From Bacteroidota bacterium (GTDB lineage: Bacteria > Bacteroidota > Bacteroidia > Chitinophagales > LD1), in contig CANGXE010000081.1 in the NCBI GenBank assembly GCA_947457525.1, positions 1 to 6,870 of the forward strand: 6,870 bases of DNA, in the 5' to 3' direction. Below the pieces are notes generated by a model. It searched no databases. It had not been told where the DNA came from and worked only from the letters and a program-made list of their open reading frames with translations. Position 1 is the first letter of the stretch, and the number at the start of each line of letters is the position of its first letter. The position numbers and the translations under genes are program-made. Shown piece after piece: positions 1-5,056 of the stretch.

Positions 1-1949
1 AATAGGTCTTCCGTTAGTTCTGTGACTTGATAGCCAACTTCTTTTAGACAAGCCGCCACTTCATCGCCAGCTCCGGGTATGTAGCCTATGCGCGTGCCGG
101 TTTTCTTGAGATCAATGTTGATCACATTCGCTTCCGCATCGCTTAATAGAAATTGATATGGAATGTGGTCATACTCGATGCGCTTCAAACTTTTAGTGAA
201 GGTATTCTCTCCTATTTTCAAAGTTGCCGTAAGGCGACCGTCTTTTGCCTTGGCAGTAGGCGTGAGCGTGGCCGTGATGGTTTGCTCTTCTCCTTTTTCT
301 TTCAATGATAAATCGGGGTTGTTGACCGACACTGTCCAGCCTTCTCCGGCTGTGAGCATCAACTTTCCTTTCACGTTTCTAGTATGCGCTTTGATGCGCA
401 ATTGTATCGTTTTGCTGCCAGTGCCACTAAACACATATACTTTCTCTGACAGGTTTACTGTGGCCGGAGGCAACACCTCGAACGGACGATACACCTCTCC
501 CTTCACGGGGTCTGTAGCTTTGTAAGTCACACCTCGAGTTAACCGTAGCTTCGTGCCTTGCACCGTCAACCCAAACACTACCTCTAAGGCAGGAGTATTT
601 ATCGGCACACCTACTTGTTGCATATCCTGCACCACATATCTTCCAAGCGAATGCTTTTCATTCAGCCAATAAGGATTAGTGGTACTAGTTGACTGCGGCA
701 ACTGCAGAGTACGCTTAGCGGTAAACAGCTCGTTTGGTTTCAATACATACTGCGGAGCGGTGTCGCTCGTTGCCATAAACGAAATGCGCTCCAACTTCAC
801 CGGCTCGGTGGAGCGATTAATCACCTGCGCGGTAAGCAGGATAGAGTCGCCAGCCACGGCTGTGTAGTCGGAAACTGTGGCTTCTACCCACAAACCCATA
901 GCCGACACTATCAATCGCTCCGTTTCACTTCGCTTCTGCTTTTTCCAATAGGCCGCTTCGGGTGTTGTTTCCGGTAATGCCGAGATTTGATTATATAAAC
1001 TCACCAAACCCTGCACCGATGCCGAAGGTTGTGCTGCGTTAAACTGCTGTAATAAGTTAGACAAAGTCTGTTGAACTCCCTCCGACTGTGGCATTCTTTT
1101 CCACGATTGGTCGATACCTTCAAACAAATCTTTACTCACCGGCTCTCCTTTCAGTTGTTTGAAATATTCGGTAATCTCTCCGCGCTGACGAGCTGTGCCA
1201 AAGCCTTGGCTCTTGTGCATCGAGCGGCTCTCGCTCGCTACCTCGCCATAGCTTTTGCCAAGCAAGGGGTTAAACCCACCTACGTCTATTTTCAATTGGT
1301 CGTTGGCAGTAGTATTAGTAGTGCCGAAGTTAAATGTGTTCCAAAACAAACGCTTCGCTTGCCACACTTGTGTATACTTCAACTGCTCTGGAAACATGGC
1401 CGGGTTGGCTGCCGCCTCGAATGCTTCGAGCGCCAAGATGGCCGAGGCGGTGTGATGACCGTGTCCACCTTCGCCCGTGGTCGGGAAACGGTTAATAATC
1501 ACATCCGGCTTAAAGTTTCGGATTACCCAAACCATATCGGCCAGTGTACTGTCTTTGTTCCAAAACGCTAAAGTCTCCTCAGGATTTTTCGAAAAACCAA
1601 AGTCATTAGCGCGAGTAAAAAACTGCTCTGCTCCATCTGTGTTTCGGGCTGCTAAAAGTTCATTGGTGCGGATAATGCCTAACAACTCGCCTTGCTCTTT
1701 ACCGATAAGGTTTTGCCCGCCATCGCCTCGCGTGATAGACAAATAACCGGTGCGCAGTTTGCGCTCATTTGCCAAGTAGGACAACAAGCGCGTGTTCTCA
1801 TCGTCAGGATGAGCCGCTATGTACAGCACCGAACCCACAGTGTTCAACTTTTGTAAACCCAACAACACACTAGCCGAAGACTGCGCCAACACAAATCCAC
1901 TACACCAACTACTCACCACCATCATCGCTCCCATCAACCATTTATTCAT
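1..1949 (-). CDS. Exported PIG-L (LmbE-like) family zinc deacetylase with C-terminal extension, 3' end cut by window edge
   Basis: The reading frame has no stop from the ATG at 1949 to the left edge, giving 649 codons. An in-frame stop at 1982-1980 lies upstream, and this is the first ATG after it. Residues 1-22 form a signal peptide: a Lys, a hydrophobic stretch, then VLA before Gln23. Residues 45-51 read AAHPDDE, the PIG-L metal motif. By analogy with MshB, His47 and Asp50 bind zinc and Asp49 is the base. GHGHH follows, with His166 as the likely third ligand, and RSMHKSQG near 235-245 also fits the family. Known members remove N-acetyl groups from GlcNAc-type sugars; the substrate here is unknown. 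After about residue 290 come a helical linker and beta-rich segments resembling NPCBM-associated (NEW3) domains. The last visible part (TRIGYIPGAGDEVAACLKEV) may open a glutamine-amidotransferase-like fold, which is inference. The gene looks GC-richer than the rest of the window. Confidence 0.88.
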   Translation of the reverse strand, partial: MNKWLMGAMMVVSSWCSGFVLAQSSASVLLGLQKLNTVGSVLYIAAHPDDENTRLLSYLANERKLRTGYLSITRGDGGQNLIGKEQGELLGIIRTNELLAARNTDGAEQFFTRANDFGFSKNPEETLAFWNKDSTLADMVWVIRNFKPDVIINRFPTTGEGGHGHHTASAILALEAFEAAANPAMFPEQLKYTQVWQAKRLFWNTFNFGTTNTTANDQLKIDVGGFNPLLGKSYGEVASESRSMHKSQGFGTARQRGEITEYFKQLKGEPVSKDLFEGIDQSWKRMPQSEGVQQTLSNLLQQFNAAQPSASVQGLVSLYNQISALPETTPEAAYWKKQKRSETERLIVSAMGLWVEATVSDYTAVAGDSILLTAQVINRSTEPVKLERISFMATSDTAPQYVLKPNELFTAKRTLQLPQSTSTTNPYWLNEKHSLGRYVVQDMQQVGVPINTPALEVVFGLTVQGTKLRLTRGVTYKATDPVKGEVYRPFEVLPPATVNLSEKVYVFSGTGSKTIQLRIKAHTRNVKGKLMLTAGEGWTVSVNNPDLSLKEKGEEQTITATLTPTAKAKDGRLTATLKIGENTFTKSLKRIEYDHIPYQFLLSDAEANVINIDLKKTGTRIGYIPGAGDEVAACLKEVGYQVTELTEDL

Positions 1950-2203
1950 ACTTATACCTACTTGTTTTTTATGGATTAATCAAACGGTCCCTCGATGGCC
2001 GCTAAAGTCGCAATATATAAAAACATCATAGACAAGGGAACTGTTATTCTTAAGTAATACATTTTCACAAAAGAGGCATCAGACATGAGCTTGAATACAT
2101 AGTGCTCATAAATCAGTTCTAAAATAAATGATTACCAAACTTATATGTAGATTAAAAAATAATCGCGTGCTGCTTTTACAAACTATACTTAAGGTAAAAA
2201 CAG
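1950..2203 (-). promoter_or_regulatory. AT-rich intergenic gap upstream of the deacetylase gene; weak promoter and hairpin signals
   Basis: No gene was found in these 254 bases on either strand. On the minus strand TAAGTTTG (2143-2136) matches the Bacteroidota -7 consensus TAnnTTTG, but no TTG-type -33 element lies 17-23 bases upstream, so it is only a weak candidate. AGTAGG, 7 bases before the ATG at 1949, is a possible weak ribosome binding site. The self-complementary AGCT-TAT-AGCT with extended A/T and G/U pairing (about 2216-2198) overlaps the stop codon of the upstream gene and runs into GTTTTT. It could be a feeble terminator. A five-base inverted repeat GATTA/TAATC at 2150-2164 is too AT-rich to interpret. 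Confidence 0.2.
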
Positions 2204-2992
2204 CTATAAGCTATTTCTTATCTCAGCAAAATAATCCGGCACAAACCTTAGACGGCTGCCGTACCAACTGAACATTTCCCCATCTATAACCATCACTTTA
2301 GCTTGTGGCACCATAGCCTGGAACTCTTCTATATGCTTTTCGCCAAAAGCGTAAGGTTCGGAGGAGAGAAAGATATAATCGGGAGCAAGATCGGCAATTT
2401 GTTCTGCAGTGACTTCGGGATAGCGACTCTGGTGTTCGAACAGATTACGCAGACCAAACATCAATAGCATTTGGTGAATAAACGTATCGTTGGCGGCTAC
2501 CATGTAGGGCTTTCGCCAAATGAAATAAGCACAAGACTTTTTAGGAAAAAGCACTTTGTTCCATTCGGCAAAACGCTGCTCGATGTTGTCTATCATCTCT
2601 TGGACAATTTGCGTTCGGTTAGTTATTCGTCCCAATTCTTGCATCATGCGGAGCGCATCTTCGAACGAGTTGACATCACTCACCCAAACAGGGCAAAACG
2701 TTTGTAGTTGCTCAATGTCCTCGCGGTTGTTTTCTTCTTTATTGGCAATAATCAAATCGGGTTGAAGAGCGGCTATCTTTTCGATGTAAAGTTGTTTGGT
2801 GCCGCCTATCTTTTCGGTGTTGGCCGCAAGGTTTTGGGGATGGATGCAAAAGCGGGTGATGCCCACAATACTCTCCGCCAAACCTAAATCAAAAAGGTAT
2901 TCTGTTTGCGAAGGCACTAGAGAGATAATGCGCTTAGGATAATCGGGAAGAACTAATTGACGACCAACTTGGTCGGTGGTGTGAATAAGCAT
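2204..2992 (-). CDS. BtuF-like helical-backbone metal/cobalamin receptor without signal peptide
   Basis: This 262-residue protein resembles periplasmic-binding proteins for corrinoids and iron complexes (the BtuF/FhuD class). Seen: RIISLVPSQTEYLFDLGL at 21-38, IGGTKQ at 62-67, ALQPDLIIANKEEN at 75-88, and LAPDYIFLSSEPYAF near 200-215, which are typical family blocks. There is no signal peptide, lipobox or membrane segment, so it is probably cytoplasmic, and no ABC permease or ATPase gene is visible. The frame could begin at a TTG at 3013 inside the preceding gene. I prefer the ATG at 2992, four bases after the preceding stop, because it avoids the overlap, uses ATG, and still leaves the conserved fold intact. 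Such spacing suggests translational coupling. The ligand is not provable from sequence: cobalamin is the usual annotation, with another metal chelate possible. Confidence 0.82.
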   Translation of the reverse strand: MLIHTTDQVGRQLVLPDYPKRIISLVPSQTEYLFDLGLAESIVGITRFCIHPQNLAANTEKIGGTKQLYIEKIAALQPDLIIANKEENNREDIEQLQTFCPVWVSDVNSFEDALRMMQELGRITNRTQIVQEMIDNIEQRFAEWNKVLFPKKSCAYFIWRKPYMVAANDTFIHQMLLMFGLRNLFEHQSRYPEVTAEQIADLAPDYIFLSSEPYAFGEKHIEEFQAMVPQAKVMVIDGEMFSWYGSRLRFVPDYFAEIRNSL

Positions 2993-2996
2993 AGGA

Positions 2997-4358
2997 CTAA
3001 GCCATGGCTTCAATCAAATCGAACTCAGTGATGATGCTCCAACTGCCAAGGTTGGTTTTCACCAAAACAGCTGTGTTGTCTTTGTTTATCAACTTAGCGA
3101 TATCGGCAGCAGTGGCTTGCAATGTAACCACCGGAAATGGTTTGCCCATTACCTTTCCAACTTCGTTATCTCGGTGGTTAGGGTTATCCATTAGCAACTG
3201 TAGAATGCCATGCTCGGTAATGCTACCCACACACACTTCATTCTCCATCACAGGTATTTGGGTTAAGTTCATTTGTTTCATTCTGGCAAAAGCATCTACC
3301 AAAGTTTCGGTGGGTGAGGCGGCTACTAATTCACTTATCTTTTTGCGGTCAACAAGCATTTGTGCTGTAACGATAACATCTTTCAAGAAACCGCGGTCGC
3401 GCATCCAGTCGTCATTATATATTTTTGCGATGTAGCGACTGCCGTGGTCGTGGAGAATAATCACCACTACCGAATCCTTTGTGAATTGATCTTTCATCTG
3501 CAAAATGCCTTGAATGACCGCTCCTGCACTGTAACCACAGAAGATACCTTCTTCTTTGGCCAATCTGCGACACATCAAAGCAGAGTCTTTATCGGTGACT
3601 TGCTCTATGTAATCAATATAATCAAAATCAAAATTGCCGGGAATGATATCTTGACCAATACCTTCAACTAGATAGGAATAAGCTTGTGTCATATCTATTT
3701 CGCCTGTTTCCTTATACTTTTTTAATATAGAGCCATAAGCATCTACACCTAGTGTTCGTATAGCCGGATTTTGTTCTTTGAGGTACATAGAAGTTCCAGT
3801 TACCGTTCCACCCGTTCCGATGGTAGTCACGTAATGTGTAATCTTATGATCGGTTTGTTCCCAAATTTCGGGACCTGTGGTTTTATAATGCGCTTCGCGA
3901 TTAGATAAATTATCGTATTGATTAATGAAAACTGAATTAGGGATTTCATGCGACAACCGATGCGCCACTTGGTGATAGTTGCGCGGGTCTTCGTTGGGTG
4001 CATTTGTGGGACAAACAATTACTTCTGCGCCCAGTGCACGGAGGATATCTACTTTTTCTTTAGATTGTTTGTCAGTAGTGGTGAAAACACACTTATAGCC
4101 TTTCACCGCTGCAGCTAGTGCTAAACCCATTCCGGTGTTACCTGACGTACACTCGATGATAGTGCCGCCAGGTTTCAATGAACCGTCTTTTTCGGCATCT
4201 TCCACCATCTTAATACCAATGCGGTCTTTGATAGAGTTTCCGGGATTGAAGTATTCTACCTTTACAAGAAAAGTACCCGGAATATCTTTAGTAATTTTAT
4301 TGAGTTTAACCAGCGGGGTGTTGCCTACTGTTTCTATAATGCTGTTGTAATATTTCAT
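2997..4358 (-). CDS. Cystathionine beta-synthase type PLP enzyme with C-terminal CBS-domain pair
   Basis: The 453-residue protein is a fold-type II PLP enzyme. Lys44 in NPGNSIKDR is the Schiff-base lysine, TSGNTG (71-76) and GTGGT (181-185) bind the cofactor phosphate side, and Ser277 in GYSAGA is the expected contact to the pyridine nitrogen. EGIGQDIIP (232-240) matches cystathionine beta-synthases better than cysteine synthases. Residues about 330-390 and 400-453 form a Bateman (CBS) pair, which in relatives binds adenosyl ligands or regulates activity. The N-terminal heme segment of the animal enzyme is absent. The reaction is probably serine (or O-acetylserine) plus homocysteine or sulfide; which pair cannot be read from sequence. 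The start ATG has no clear Shine-Dalgarno. A four-codon ATG...TGA frame (4369-4355) overlaps the start codon. The BtuF-like gene follows after four bases. Confidence 0.92.
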   Translation of the reverse strand: MKYYNSIIETVGNTPLVKLNKITKDIPGTFLVKVEYFNPGNSIKDRIGIKMVEDAEKDGSLKPGGTIIECTSGNTGMGLALAAAVKGYKCVFTTTDKQSKEKVDILRALGAEVIVCPTNAPNEDPRNYHQVAHRLSHEIPNSVFINQYDNLSNREAHYKTTGPEIWEQTDHKITHYVTTIGTGGTVTGTSMYLKEQNPAIRTLGVDAYGSILKKYKETGEIDMTQAYSYLVEGIGQDIIPGNFDFDYIDYIEQVTDKDSALMCRRLAKEEGIFCGYSAGAVIQGILQMKDQFTKDSVVVIILHDHGSRYIAKIYNDDWMRDRGFLKDVIVTAQMLVDRKKISELVAASPTETLVDAFARMKQMNLTQIPVMENEVCVGSITEHGILQLLMDNPNHRDNEVGKVMGKPFPVVTLQATAADIAKLINKDNTAVLVKTNLGSWSIITEFDLIEAMA

Positions 4359-4430
4359 AGGGTGATCATTGATAATTAACTAAATACTAAACGATTGGTC
4401 GAGTGGACTTTAATCATGTGCTTTCGCGGT

Positions 4431-4461
4431 CAAAAATGTAAAAAAATAAGGGGTATGCAAA
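4431..4461 (-). promoter_or_regulatory. Candidate Bacteroidota-type promoter for the beta-synthase gene
   Basis: On the minus strand TTTG (4461-4458) is followed by 17 bases and TACATTTT (4440-4433). This fits the Bacteroidota pattern TTG or TTTG at -33 and TAnnTTTG at -7, with one mismatch at the last base. Transcription would begin near 4426, giving a leader of about 67 bases. The -33 element lies in the loop of the terminator of the upstream gene, and the spacer covers its 3' arm. The motif is short and AT-rich, so chance is possible. Confidence 0.35.
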
Positions 4462-4481
4462 CGAAATTGTTCCACACCCCT
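4440..4481 (-). terminator. Intrinsic (Rho-independent) terminator after the YkgJ-type gene
   Basis: In minus-strand RNA the arm AGGGGUGUG (4481-4473) pairs with CAUACCCCU (4457-4449) over nine base pairs, with a single G-U. The 15-base loop can partly pair further. The stem is followed by UUAUUUUUUU (4449-4440 region), a good uridine tract. It lies 30 bases after the stop codon at 4511, where a terminator for that transcript is expected. It also separates the two transcription units. Confidence 0.75.
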
Positions 4482-4510
4482 CATCGAGTTTCGCTAAAAA
4501 GCTGCTTTGT

Positions 4511-5029
4511 TTAAATCTTACCCATCTTCCCAGCCACTTTAGCTTCGAGTTTTTCTACAAAAACAAGCGTGGCCGGGCAGAGCGTGATGTTTGTCGTGTA
4601 GGTTTTCTGCTCTGCTTGATACTTGAAATCTTTGCGGGTGAAATGCGGAAAACCGGCACAGTCGGCCGGACGAATAGCATAAATGGTACACTTGTGGTCT
4701 TTACCTAAAAAGTGGCAAGGTGTTTTCTTGTTGGTGACATCACCATCTTTACGCTTCTCTAAATACTTTTTAAAATACTCTTCTGCCGAAAGACCAACAT
4801 GCGCAGAGATACGCTTAATGTCAGTCGGAGTGTAAGTCGGTGTCATTTTTTTACAACAGTTGGCGCAATCTAAGCAAGCCACTTCATTCCACGTTTCTTT
4901 ATCTGCTTCAACAATAAGCGGAGCTAGCCCCCGCTTTTTTGTTTTACCGGCTTTACGTAGAAATGTGGCTAATCCTTTCTTCTTTTTGTATGCTTTCTGC
5001 TTAAACTTTGCAATATCTAAATTGGCCAT
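4511..5029 (-). CDS. YkgJ-family cysteine-cluster (zinc/iron-chelating) protein
   Basis: The 172-residue protein has the hallmark cysteine pattern of the YkgJ / CxxCxxCC family. Cys52, 55, 58 and 59 sit in CLDCANCC, Cys105 in PCHFL, Cys114 and 124 in CTIYAIRPADCAGFP, and Cys151 near the end. That gives eight cysteines likely to bind zinc or an iron-sulfur centre. The family is widespread but its biochemical role is not settled. The N-terminus (residues 8-33) is strongly basic, rich in Lys and Arg, and might touch nucleic acid or acidic partners (inference). No signal peptide or membrane segment is seen, so it should be cytoplasmic. The gene begins 27 bases after the stop of the unknown repeat protein and ends before a good terminator, so the two are probably cotranscribed. 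The start has no obvious Shine-Dalgarno. Confidence 0.85.
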   Translation of the reverse strand: MANLDIAKFKQKAYKKKKGLATFLRKAGKTKKRGLAPLIVEADKETWNEVACLDCANCCKKMTPTYTPTDIKRISAHVGLSAEEYFKKYLEKRKDGDVTNKKTPCHFLGKDHKCTIYAIRPADCAGFPHFTRKDFKYQAEQKTYTTNITLCPATLVFVEKLEAKVAGKMGKI

Positions 5030-5056
5030 GTGGGTGACAAGTATGTTTATGGTGAA

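Noticed and set aside
1071..1571. Plus-strand frame of about 166 codons
   Set aside because: It lies wholly inside the deacetylase gene, whose minus-strand frame carries clear catalytic motifs.
2150..2164. GATTA / TAATC inverted repeat as a terminator or operator
   Set aside because: Five A/T-rich pairs with a five-A loop are weak and expected by chance in this AT-rich gap.
2993..3013. TTG start at 3013 for the BtuF-like gene, giving seven more residues and an overlap
   Set aside because: The ATG at 2992 gives a better start codon and standard four-base spacing after the preceding stop; the extra residues add no motif.
3004..3435. Plus-strand frame of about 143 codons
   Set aside because: It is antisense to the CBS-domain part of the beta-synthase gene and has no recognisable content.
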